From Pristionchus mayeri (lineage: Eukaryota; Nematoda; Chromadorea; Rhabditida; Neodiplogasteridae): DNA of 64,000 nucleotides. The stretch covers positions 9,114,001 to 9,178,000 of the forward strand of contig BTRK01000005.1 of NCBI GenBank assembly GCA_036245805.1. Direction: 5' to 3'. Of this stretch, positions 11,001 through 18,144 are shown piece after piece. Position 1 is the first letter of the stretch. Every line of letters begins with the position of its first letter. Made by a program: the position numbers and the translations under genes. The notes under the pieces were generated by a model. That model did no database searches. It had not been told where the DNA came from and was given only the letters and a program-made list of their open reading frames with translations.

Positions 11001-11413
11001 ATTTAGCATCTACTATGTTCCCGATTAAGATGGATACTTGGATTTGAGTTTGAACGGTAGTCGATACCCTACCCTCTCAGGAACCTTTCCGACTGTGGGA
11101 ATTTCTCGTTTCCCGGCCAAAATTGCCCCGGCGCTTCGCGCCGGGGCTAACCCATTAGCAGTGGGTTGGTTCATTCTGGTAGACTAAAGTATCGAAGTGG
11201 GATTAGTATTGGTTTGGGGGGGAGTAACAGGATAAGATATATATTATGGATACGGTGGAGGTTTGTGTAATACTTAACATAGGAATAATGTAGATCAGCG
11301 ATACTATGGGGGAGCCATAGAATGGATCTCTCGGTGGTTATGGATCCCTGTCTTTTTTTAATTTTTTAATAATTTCTTTGCAGGACTTCGCCCATTTCGA
11401 GGATAGTCAATAA
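5038..11413 (+). CDS. Phospholipid scramblase family protein
   Basis: Scramblases move phospholipids between membrane leaflets when calcium rises. Exons read: 5038-5085 (MPIQHQPGAPIQNGGT, proline-rich start), 5296-5379 (PPGLEYLAGVDKIQ), 5963-6040 (QIELLEIVSGWETSNKY), 6230-6325 (CMQQCCGEQRGFIIHIVDNFGK), 7757-7806 (EVMRVNREFKCCAGCG), 8587-8650 (GSCCSHMLTVEAPPGNV), 8965-9029 (VSCCTGAYQVCDQDGK), 9207-9275 (PGPCTMCCGCSDKVFE), 9446-9545 (EIRKKWAGFVQEAYTDADNFG), about 9618-9679 (ATLIGATFLI) and 11384-11413 (DFAHFEDSQ, stop). Cysteine clusters, the DADNFG calcium-binding region and a single C-terminal membrane helix are all in family order; the total is about 245 residues, close to short family members. 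The start follows a CCTCAG acceptor. Oddities: exon 2 joins its neighbours only out of frame, exon 8965-9029 is 65 nt and changes frame internally, and the 9545/9618 junction is uncertain. The introns host several transposons. Confidence 0.85.
5688..5880. mobile_element. 193-bp hAT-type MITE
   Basis: Ends are CAGTGGTCGAAAGGGTAGGTC and its near inverse GACCTACCTGTCGACCACTG. An exact 8-bp duplication ATTATATA flanks both sides (5680-5687 and 5881-5888). An 8-bp target duplication and CAGTG-type ends are typical of hAT transposons. The interior is too short to encode protein. It lies in a scramblase intron. Confidence 0.85.
6365..7606 (+). mobile_element. mariner transposon, 1,242 bp
   Basis: Perfect 26-bp inverted ends begin TTGGGGTGTCCGGAAAGTTC and finish GAACTTTCCGGACACCCCAA. 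A TA target duplication flanks them at 6363-6364 and 7607-7608. Length and layout are those of a full-length mariner with one transposase frame inside. It is inserted in the scramblase intron between 6325 and 7757, same strand as the host gene. Identical ends suggest recent arrival. Confidence 0.95.
6514..7542 (+). pseudogene. mariner transposase with one in-frame stop
   Basis: Transposase that cuts and joins mariner DNA at TA sites. The N-terminal helix-turn-helix region includes GRSVKEAH and FKKGEFGLDDQSRSGRLP. VIPHDLSPEQ corresponds to the family WVPHEL linker. The catalytic triad is present: ATDEKW, LLLMDNARPH and YSPDLSPCDYH; the second and third aspartates are 34 residues apart, the D34D spacing of mariners. 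A single TGA at 7093-7095 interrupts the frame; the same frame continues on both sides, so this is a nonsense change and not a frameshift. Length is about 342 codons (338 from the second ATG at 6526), normal for the family. This copy should not make full-length transposase unless the stop is read through. Confidence 0.93.
7877..8255. mobile_element. 379-bp palindromic element in a scramblase intron
   Basis: The left arm begins CAAAAGCGCAAATCGTCACA and includes GCTCGCTTAGAAGACGTCCT; the right arm carries their inverse, ending TGTGACGATTTGCGCTTTTG. Complementarity extends about 130 bp per arm, including a CCAGTTCCTTGGGTCAGA block, with a central unpaired stretch. No coding capacity; a MITE or fold-back element is the simplest reading. 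Confidence 0.75.
8281..8500. repeat. Short direct repeat
   Basis: CAATGGTGAAACACCGAA near 8304 recurs as CAATGATGAAACACCGAA near 8429, each followed by related T-rich sequence (GCATTTAGAGA/GGACATTTGGAGA). Low-copy intronic repeat of unknown origin. Confidence 0.4.
9128..9146. repeat. GC-rich perfect hairpin
   Basis: CCCGGCGC-GAA-GCGCCGGG, an 8-bp perfect stem, set in TAGCCCCGGCGCGAAGCGCC. The same motif lies inverted at 11125-11147. Intronic. Confidence 0.6.
9804..10198. mobile_element. 395-bp palindromic MITE
   Basis: Ends ATCCACCTTCCATTTGAAGG and the inverse CCTTCAAATGGAAGGTGGAT. The arms, about 165 bp each, stay complementary through GAATCCTGGCTTTGCAAGCA, GAGATCCTGTTATGCAAAAC and GCCCCGGGATCACCAGCC, around a small AT-rich centre near 9985-10015. 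No reading frame. It sits in the last intron of the scramblase gene (9680-11383). Confidence 0.85.
10199..11383. other. Remainder of the last scramblase intron
   Basis: No exon seen. It contains a poly-C run near 10357 and, on the minus strand at 10864-10881, a tRNA A-box-like TAGCTCATTCGATAGAGC. It also contains a perfect GC hairpin at 11125-11147 (GCCCCGGCGC-TTC-GCGCCGGGGC). The true last exon follows TTTCTTTGCAG at 11383. Confidence 0.45.
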
Positions 11414-12243
11414 GCATTAATTCCATCGTGTTAATTCTCAGAATTTCCCTTTCTCCCTCTGTCCATTTCACGCACTCTACACATCTTAACCCCACTCAAA
11501 TGACGTAGTCCTTGTACATTTTGTTGCATAGTGACCCCTTTATCCCCTTACCCCTTGATCACACAATCGCAATCTGCTTTACTCAATGTACACTCATAGT
11601 TTCTACTGTATTCTCGATCCTTGCGATATTTGATCTCGTAAAGCCAAAACTCACCTACCGAATTTCCCAATAAGAGATCAAAGATCGTATGCCCGTTTTA
11701 ATTTGTTGTTTTGCAAGAAGTTGACTAGCTATGACCCCTCTTATATTTCTCTTTCCCAAATATGTTATTGTTGTTGTTTTCTGGCTCAGTTACGCCGTGA
11801 CTACGTAAATTCTGGATGTGCATTTCAAGTGACGTTTTCCTTGTGTTATGGTCTGCTCTCTCTCGATTCCGCACACTCTCTCACTCTGTTTAACCGGCGA
11901 GGGAGCGTGTGAAATTGAGAGGATCAGAGACTATCACTCGATTTTTCAGCTGAGGACGGTCATAGTAACTTACTAGGAGAGATCAAAGATCAGCCCCTTC
12001 CTTCTCCCGGGTCTCCCTCCTCCTTCGGCGATCAACGAATAATCCCTGTCATTGGATACTTTGTTGCATGCTTTACTTTACATGTTATGGATAAATTTGA
12101 GAAGTCAAATAATTTGCAAAGTTATTCCAATCGAAACGATCAACGGATATTTGAAATGTTCTAGTAATTACACCACTGCTCTTTTTATCTCCTCTCGTGA
12201 TGGTGCTTTTTATGGTTCATTTATAGTGTAAAATTTTTTTTCA
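11414..12243. other. Intergenic region 3' of the scramblase gene
   Basis: AT-rich, no supported gene. Two copies of GAGATCAAAGATC (near 11673 and 11980) belong to a motif seen throughout the left half of the window. Confidence 0.3.
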
Positions 12244-12263
12244 GGAATCGAGTGTTGTAAGCA
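12244..12263 (+). pseudogene. 5S rRNA 3'-end remnant
   Basis: GGAATCGAGTGTTGTAAGCA matches the last 22 nt of the complete 5S gene at 13071-13189 apart from a two-base gap and one change. The downstream spacer then repeats the spacer after the complete gene. It marks the boundary of a 5S repeat unit. Confidence 0.7.
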
Positions 12264-12390
12264 TTTTGCACTTTTTGCAGTTCTCGAAATGGAAGTTGTC
12301 GTTTTCAGGCTACTTTTCATTATGTTTTGCTGCTTTTTATCAGTCCAGCAAAGAAGGATTGGCTATTACAGCGCGCGAGAATCAATTCTT

Positions 12391-12530
12391 TGCCCCTTCG
12401 GGCTTGCAAAAATTGCGTACGGCACCCGTATTTCAGGGGCCGTAGCGGGCAATTGGGAAAAGTTTTCAACCAGCAATAAACGCACCTCGGCTAAGCCTCA
12501 TTGGTCACGTTACCGCCACTGAGCAAAGCT
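12391..12530 (-). ncRNA. U4 spliceosomal snRNA, copy 1
   Basis: The reverse strand starts AGCTTTGCTCAGTGGCGGTA and continues ACGTGACCAATGAGGCTTAG, CCGAGGTGCGTTTATTGCTG, then GAAAACTTTTCCCAAT. These are the U4 segments that pair with U6 and form the 5' stem-loop. An Sm site AATTTTTG and a short 3' stem (GCCC-GAA-GGGGC) follow. U4 pairs with U6 and carries it into the spliceosome. Length near 140 nt is normal; the 3' end is estimated from the last stem. It differs from copy 2 at the 5' end (GCTC versus GCGC) and in the 3' stem. It is transcribed opposite to the 5S gene. Confidence 0.9.
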
Positions 12531-13070
12531 GATGAGACCCGGAAAGGGAGATCTTACCTAGGGCGAGTGCTCTCTGCACGCGCCGGGACAGAAAAGGCAC
12601 CGTATCCGTTGATTCTAGAGAGTGCACACTCTTTATCCAGCAAAAGAAGCACATGGATTCGACCCCGGATCCATCAGAGTGTGTCGACCAAGACAGGGAA
12701 AGGGGAAGGAACGCTCGGCGGGAATAGTGCCGAACAGTAGATCGGAGAAGCCCCCGAACTCGATTCAACTCCAGTAATAGTGTAGAGCCAGAGAGCCGAC
12801 CCAACCGGACATCCATTGATGAATGGTCCATCATCTCAAATCGTAATCGATTGGCATCTCGATCCTCCCTAGATACAAGGAAAGCACGTGATTATTTTCG
12901 CTGGCATGTCTTCGTATTCGCTCCTTCCTCAATCCGCGCCGTTTTCATGCTCGGAGTGATCTTTGATCTCGGAAAAGACGTAGTCACGTACTAGCAGTCG
13001 CCTCTCTCCTCGCTCGTCTAGAGCGCACCGATTTGCAGGATAGTTGTCGATTCTTTCACCCCCAACACTC

Positions 13071-13189
13071 GCTTACGACCATACCCCGTTGAGAACACGA
13101 CATACCGTCCGATCTGTCAAGTTAAGCAACGGTGGGCCCAGTTAGTACTTGGATCGGAGACGGCTTGGGAATCCTGGGTGTTGTAAGCA
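13071..13189 (+). rRNA. 5S ribosomal RNA
   Basis: 119 nt from GCTTACGACCATACCCCGTT to TTGTAAGCA. It contains the internal promoter blocks AAGTTAAGCAAC and AGTTAGTACTTGGATCGGAG, and its terminal stem pairs GCTTAC with GTAAGC. Length and sequence agree with nematode 5S rRNA. It appears intact. It follows one U4-bearing spacer and precedes another. Confidence 0.95.
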
Positions 13190-13331
13190 TTTTGCACTTT
13201 TGCAGATCTCGAAATGGAAGTTTGTCGTTTTCAGGCTACTTTTCATTATGTTTTGCTGCTTTTTATCAGTCCAGCAAAGAAGGATTGGCTATTACAGCGC
13301 GCGAGAATCAATTCTTTGCCCACACAGTCTT

Positions 13332-13471
13332 TGCCCCTTCGGACTTGCAAAAATTGCGTACGGCACCCGTATTTCAGGGGCCGTAGCGGGCAATTGGGAA
13401 AAGTTTTCAACCAGCAATAAACGCACCTCGGCTAAGCCTCATTGGTCACGTTACCGCCACTGCGCAAAGCT
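13332..13471 (-). ncRNA. U4 spliceosomal snRNA, copy 2
   Basis: Reverse strand begins AGCTTTGCGCAGTGGCGGTA, which matches the canonical U4 5' end better than copy 1, and then follows the same order: CCAATGAGGCTTAGCCGAGG, GAAAACTTTTCCCAAT, Sm site AATTTTTG and 3' stem GTCC-GAA-GGGGC. The upstream (right-hand) flank is conserved with copy 1, so promoter elements were duplicated with the gene. It begins about 140 bp after the 5S gene, on the opposite strand. Confidence 0.9.
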
Positions 13472-13862
13472 GATGAGACCCGGAAAGGGAGATCTTACCT
13501 ATGGCGAGTGCTCTCTGCACGCGCCGGGACAGAAAAGGCCCCGTATCCGTTGATTCTAGAGAGCGCACACTCTTTATCCAGCAAAAGAAGCACATGGATT
13601 CGGCCCCGGATCCATCAGAGTGTCTCGACCAGGACAGGGACAGTTCGGAGAAGCCCCCGAACTCGATTCAACTCCAGTAATAGTGTGGAGCCAGAGAGCC
13701 GACCCAACCGGACATACATTGATGAATGGTCCATCATCTCAAATCGTAATTGATTGGCATCTCGATCCTCCCTAGATACAAGGAAGACACGTGATAGTAG
13801 CGATACCTCGTCAATCAATTAGCAGAATAATTGTTGATGATTTCACCCTAAACTCTTCCATT

Positions 13863-13875
13863 CGACCATACCCCG
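13863..13875 (+). pseudogene. 5S rRNA 5'-end remnant
   Basis: CGACCATACCCCG, preceded by a diverged copy of the 5S upstream flank (GATTTCACCCTAAACTCTTC against GATTCTTTCACCCCCAACACTC). The remaining 5S sequence is missing. It ends the repeat array. Confidence 0.5.
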
Positions 13876-14539
13876 ATTAGCCTTCCTCTTTTACCTACTC
13901 AGTATGATTCACTCCATATGCGATAAGAAGATCTACCGTACCCCTCGTCATACTGTAACTATTTGTCCTTCAGGGAACCAATCTACAACGTGGTCGAGAA
14001 CGGATACCATGGCCCTTTCATTCTATTGCTACTCAACTGATCAAGAAAGAAATTACTGCACGAATTGACAAATGTAATGGTCAGTCGATCTTCCCACTCT
14101 TACGCCTTTACAATCCATCGAGCATTGAGCATAATGATAATGAATTATAAAATTAGACTGATTATTGAGCGAAAGAGTTGAATAATTATTGAGCGATGAC
14201 AATCCTTGCGAGCCTCATTATCATGCTCCCTTCCCTCGTCTTCCCATCCACGCGAGATGTTTTCCATTTATCTCTATCACGTCTCATATGCTCAGGGCAT
14301 CTGAACTCTCCTTGGTTACCACTCTTCACCCTCAGGGATGTTGTTTCTTTCTCGCTCTTCTAACTTCCCATCCCACCATCCCCTCCATAATCTCATTTCT
14401 TTCGCTAGTCAGTCCCCTTAAACCTTTGCATTTCTTTCCACTACTCCGAAACTTTGTTCAGACTCCTACAGTATCCTACAGTAGTCCTACCGTATCCCGC
14501 GAGAACTACGGTAAACGGAGTAATCTTTGATCTTCTATC
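13876..14539. other. Intergenic region before the three-exon gene
   Basis: Pyrimidine-rich; no supported exon. A dense set of CTACNGTA-like motifs lies at 14465-14515 and TAATCTTTGATCTTC ends just before the ATG at 14540. Confidence 0.3.
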
Positions 14540-15339
14540 ATGGACGAGCTCGAGGAGATGATCTATGGGATGGACATCGATTGCGTGTGAGTAACATCTG
14601 TGCTCTCCTCGTTTCCCACACTCTCTCGTCGGATCGGTGACGAGAAAGCAGAGGAAGAGTGTGGAATAAAGGGAGTGGGATATTTACTTCTCTCCATTCC
14701 CATCTTCAGTTCTCCCCCTCCAGCGCGTCCGTCATCACCCACTCCCGATAACTCCGTCGATCAAGGTGCGTTTATCACACGCTCATCTCTCTTTCCTCAT
14801 TCAGTAGCGCAGCACATATTGTGTTGGTGATTAAGAAATGTTGATTACTGGCACTTGAAGGTTGCATGTGACAATTGCTTTTATCACCGCTCATCATAGG
14901 CTCGCCTCGTCCGAACAGCCCGAGAGCTATGCCGTGGCATCATCAGCATGATCATCATCAGCTGCCACAGCTGCACACTGCCAACTCCAGAAGTTCCATC
15001 AGCTACCTGATGCATCCTGTAGTAGCTGATGGAGAAGAGCATGGAGTTTCCGCAACCTCTCGGTCTCCTCCCACCTTACATGCAGCAAGCTCTCCCTGCA
15101 GTGGCTTCAGGGCCATGCCTCTTCCTGTAGCTGCAGTCGATGAGAGTTTCTCTCGAGCCTCTCCTCCTTCCTCCGCTCAACTGACTGCTGCTATAGCAGC
15201 AAGTCGCAAGCGCAAGTCGTCCTGGAACCTGTCTGAGCCTGGGTCGAAGAGAAAGGCTACCGTATCCTGTGATACCGTAACCCCTTTCTTCCGTCCAAGA
15301 GCTATCCCTATTCATTCTTCTGCTAGTAGAGCGTTCTAG
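14540..15339 (+). CDS. Three-exon gene for a 180-residue serine/proline/histidine-rich protein, function unknown
   Basis: Exons 14540-14586, 14710-14765 and 14900-15339 join with matching phases (2, then 1) and standard GT..AG borders, giving about 180 residues. The start is acidic (MDELEEMIYGMDIDC). A Ser/Pro-rich segment (SPPPARPSSPTPDNSVDQ) and a histidine-rich patch (WHHQHDHHQ) follow. Near the C-terminus are basic clusters SRKRKSS and SKRKAT that look like a nuclear localisation signal. No signal peptide, membrane helix or known fold is visible. The composition suggests a disordered, possibly nuclear regulatory protein, which is inference only. An additional upstream exon cannot be excluded. 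Confidence 0.65.
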
Positions 15340-15500
15340 CTATTATCCCTTATATCCCTTCAGTTATTGCTGAGCATCTCCTCATTTTGATCTCACTTGT
15401 AAATTCCTTCCTTTGATGGTTTCATCCATCACTACCAGTCGTCCGACGTCATGGGAACCTAAGACGAGGCGAAAAGGAGGCATAGTGTCAAGTTGCTATG
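15340..15500. other. 3' flank of the three-exon gene
   Basis: Nothing recognisable beyond a probable 3' UTR. Confidence 0.3.
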
Positions 15501-15597
15501 GTTGGCAATTCGAGATAGCGAGGCCACAACGCCTCATTCTCGTCTAATTTTGGAAACCTAAGGAGGAGAAGATGTAACGATCTCGCTACCTTCTCGA
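15501..15597. repeat. Hairpin element of the GGTAGCGAG family
   Basis: Left arm GTTGGCAATTCGAGATAGCGAG, right arm CTCGCTACCTTCTCGA. It shares GTTGGCA and TTCGAGA..TAGCGAG with the hairpin at 15906-16020. Confidence 0.55.
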
Positions 15598-15598
15598 A

Positions 15599-15688
15599 GG
15601 CACTAGGTCGGATGAGAACTATGACGTCATGCCGCCTTTGATACGTCAAAGCCGGCATGACGTCCTAGTTCTCATCTGACCTAGTGCC
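15599..15688. mobile_element. 90-bp near-perfect palindrome (miniature MITE)
   Basis: GGCACTAGGTCGGATGAGAA at the left is inverted as TTCTCATCTGACCTAGTGCC at the right, with about 43-bp arms around a tiny loop. Fragments of the same sequence (CGGATGAGAACTATGACGT) occur at about 16482, and a short match (GTCGGATGAGAACTA) at about 9735, so it is a dispersed family. Confidence 0.75.
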
Positions 15689-15905
15689 CTTCTTGAATTG
15701 CGTACGTCTCGAATTAAGTACGTCTACAAGCTATATAACTAACGAATCCAGTGAAGGGAATTGGAAAGACCGAAACTGGTCCCTTCATCCTACTCGAAAA
15801 TGGAAGATGGGATCGTACCCCCCCCCCCCCCTCTCCACCCCCTCGTTTTTCCTTGAGTGCGGATACATCTAACCTAATCTGTTATTCTCGCCAATTATTA
15901 GAGAT

Positions 15906-16020
15906 TAGAGTTGGCATTTCGAGACAAGGTAGCGAGACCGCTTCCCTCTTCTCGGACAGCGAAAGTAGGATAGGGCAAGGCGAAGCGGCCTCGCTACCTT
16001 GTTTAGAATAGCCAACTCTA
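15906..16020. repeat. 115-bp hairpin element
   Basis: TAGAGTTGGCATTTCGAGAC..AAGGTAGCGAGACCGCTT pairs with AAGCGGCCTCGCTACCTTGT..AGCCAACTCTA. Arms are about 38 bp with a few mismatches. No coding capacity. Confidence 0.75.
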
Positions 16021-18144
16021 CCTATTATTATTTTATAAGAATCATCGGAAACGAGTGTCAAAAACCGACTAGTCGAGTGATGGTCTAACTTGTCTCATTT
16101 TGCACACACACTCTCTCTCTCTCTCAGGTAAGAGAAGTGAGAGAGCATGCAAACAGGAGAGAGTCTGACGATTTTTCGAACAGCATCATTCTCGGATAGT
16201 CCATAGCTGATATTTGGTCGTGTTCGACAGCCTACTCGGGATCATTCAATTCATGTGCATATTTTGTATTCTTCTCTACTTTGCACTTGTTATCCCCAGC
16301 CGTTTGCTTCATCCATAATCCGACTGATTCCATCCACTCCCTCCTTATCGGTGTCCTTCCAATTCAAGAAGTCCCGTGATTCTTAATTGCTTCCCGGTTT
16401 TGAATAAACTATTCAGTTCTCTTTCTGAAATAAGAAGTTGCCAGTAATGACTATGATCATCAAACATGTAAGGCATTACAGCGGATGAGAACTATGACGT
16501 GATGCGACCTAGTTCCGGATAGTAAACATTCCCGTTTAGGTGATTCAAGCGAGTGTGCGAAAAAGATGAAAGGGTGTGCAAAATGTGGATGACACGTGCC
16601 CTGTTTCACCAATGCGATGCACTGTTCAGGTCACGTTCTCTCTCCGGGCAGGCCGAGCGAGAGAGCACGCGATATTAGGAGAGTGCAGAGTGTTCGCGAA
16701 CTGAGGTGTGGGGACTAAATTCGACGTCCTGGTCACGGTCGCTTGCAGGATTTCGATAGATAGATGAGGTGAGAGAAAAGGAGAAAAATGGAGAATTGAA
16801 ATCCGGCTCTGGCTCTGCCTCCCCAGACTGAATGTTTTCGCACTCATTAGCAACCTCTCAAAAACTGGAATTAGTATTGATTGATGCAGCAATATGTCTC
16901 TCCTCCCTGTCTCTGCTTTTCAGGGTGATGTCGATCGGTGCTTTAACATATTCTTTCTTCTTTCTCGCTCGAAAGCGTAATGACGACCTCGTCATGACTC
17001 TTCTCATTAGAGAATTATATCCGCTGTCCTGAAAAACTTCCTGAAAACTGAAATACAATTATAAAAACCATTATTTAAATTAGTAATTATAATATTAGAA
17101 AATAAATAATCAAACAATCATTATATAATATTCAGGTTTACTGTATTCGTCCATATTGATTTTCATTCGCATTTCGCAGCAGTTAATTTTGCAGCAAATT
17201 TTTTTTTCAGGTGGGTTTTCACCATTTTGTTATTGTTTTCATTGTTTTGGCTCGCCAATATATTCATCTTGTTCCCATTGTGCCTTCCGCATCCACGCCC
17301 ACTGTTGGACTCAACCGATTAGCTTATCCTTGTTCATATCGCGTTACTAAACGAGATCGTTATTGACTTGAGCAAAAGAGCATTTAGTGCGTATTTCTCT
17401 ATTATCCTATCGCTATTCCTTGTTTGCCGGTTCTTGGACGTTCTAGGATTGCAGAACTGTTTGATTCCTGAGTCAAAAGTCATGTTAGTTATCCGTTCAC
17501 GACATACCTTATCTAGTTCGATCATCTCGTGCAAATGCATTTACCTTGGCGTTCTGCTCGCTACAATTGCAATCTTTCTATATCATATGTATATTTTACA
17601 CCGCTTTTTCATTGGGGAACTGTTAGACAGGGTTAACATTTGCACAGAAAATTCCAGGAGCGGAGGAGCAAACTCCCGTTACAATGTTTGCTCGCTGCGA
17701 GAAGTTGCTTTGCACATTAGAAAAAAAGTTAGAACTGTGCGAGACTGATTATTTGTAAAATACTTTTCAAAGAATATAGTGTTACTAAGTCAACTACGCG
17801 TGAAAATTCGAACTTTCATGTTGTTTGCTCTACCCATGCTTCCGTTCTCGTTTTCTCTTATGATTTTATTTCTCTAATTGAAAATATTTTATTTTAAGAT
17901 CTTGCGTTCTATATTTTCCCTTATTCTCCCTATATTTTGATCCAGTTGTCTCTAACCAACCTTGAAGGGAACTTAGCAGGGCTTTTTTGATTGGGCGTAC
18001 TCCACCTTTCGCGCTGTTTCGATTGCAAACAAGACGTTTCTATTTTATTTTATTTGTTTAATCCGAATACTTCAGGCGCCCTCCCACCGACCATTCGTTG
18101 ATCTCTGGTCGAGAGCGTCCGCTCCTCCCTCTCTCTCTCTCACG
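16021..18144. other. Intergenic region upstream of the PTR gene
   Basis: No supported gene. It contains a (CT)n run near 16107, a palindrome-family fragment at 16482-16515, an AT-rich stretch 17040-17130, and open frames at 17156-17350 and 17368-17748. The latter has hydrophobic runs but no recognisable domain. ACTTCAG at about 18070-18076 may be the acceptor for the PTR first exon. Confidence 0.35.

Larger units (their letters stand above)
12264..13795. repeat. Two tandem 5S/U4 spacer repeats
   Basis: The spacer after the 5S remnant (12264-12890) and the spacer after the complete 5S (13190-13795) align almost end to end, each containing a U4 gene. Differences include a short insertion in the second copy at about 13320-13331 (CACACAGTCTTTGCCC) and about 23-25 bp present only in the first near 12700-12738. 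The first unit also has about 140 bp extra after 12890. Confidence 0.85.

Noticed and set aside
12264..13070. SL1 RNA gene expected in a nematode 5S spacer
   Set aside because: No sequence resembling the SL1 leader with a following donor site was found on either strand; the conserved RNA in the spacer is U4.
12289..13553. Open frames within the 5S/U4 repeats
   Set aside because: They overlap the 5S and U4 RNA genes and are duplicated with them; the RNA genes explain the conservation.
13976..14040. Possible short terminal exon (EPIYNVVENGYHGPF) after CTTCAG
   Set aside because: Only one splice-like signal, no partner exon in phase and no known protein match.
14189..14530. 113-codon open frame before the three-exon gene
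   Set aside because: Low-complexity Ser/Leu/Pro content from pyrimidine-rich DNA; its end contains the scattered CTACNGTA motifs typical of noncoding DNA here.
17368..17748. 126-codon open frame with hydrophobic stretches
   Set aside because: No homology, splice support or codon bias; AT-rich context makes long hydrophobic frames likely by chance.
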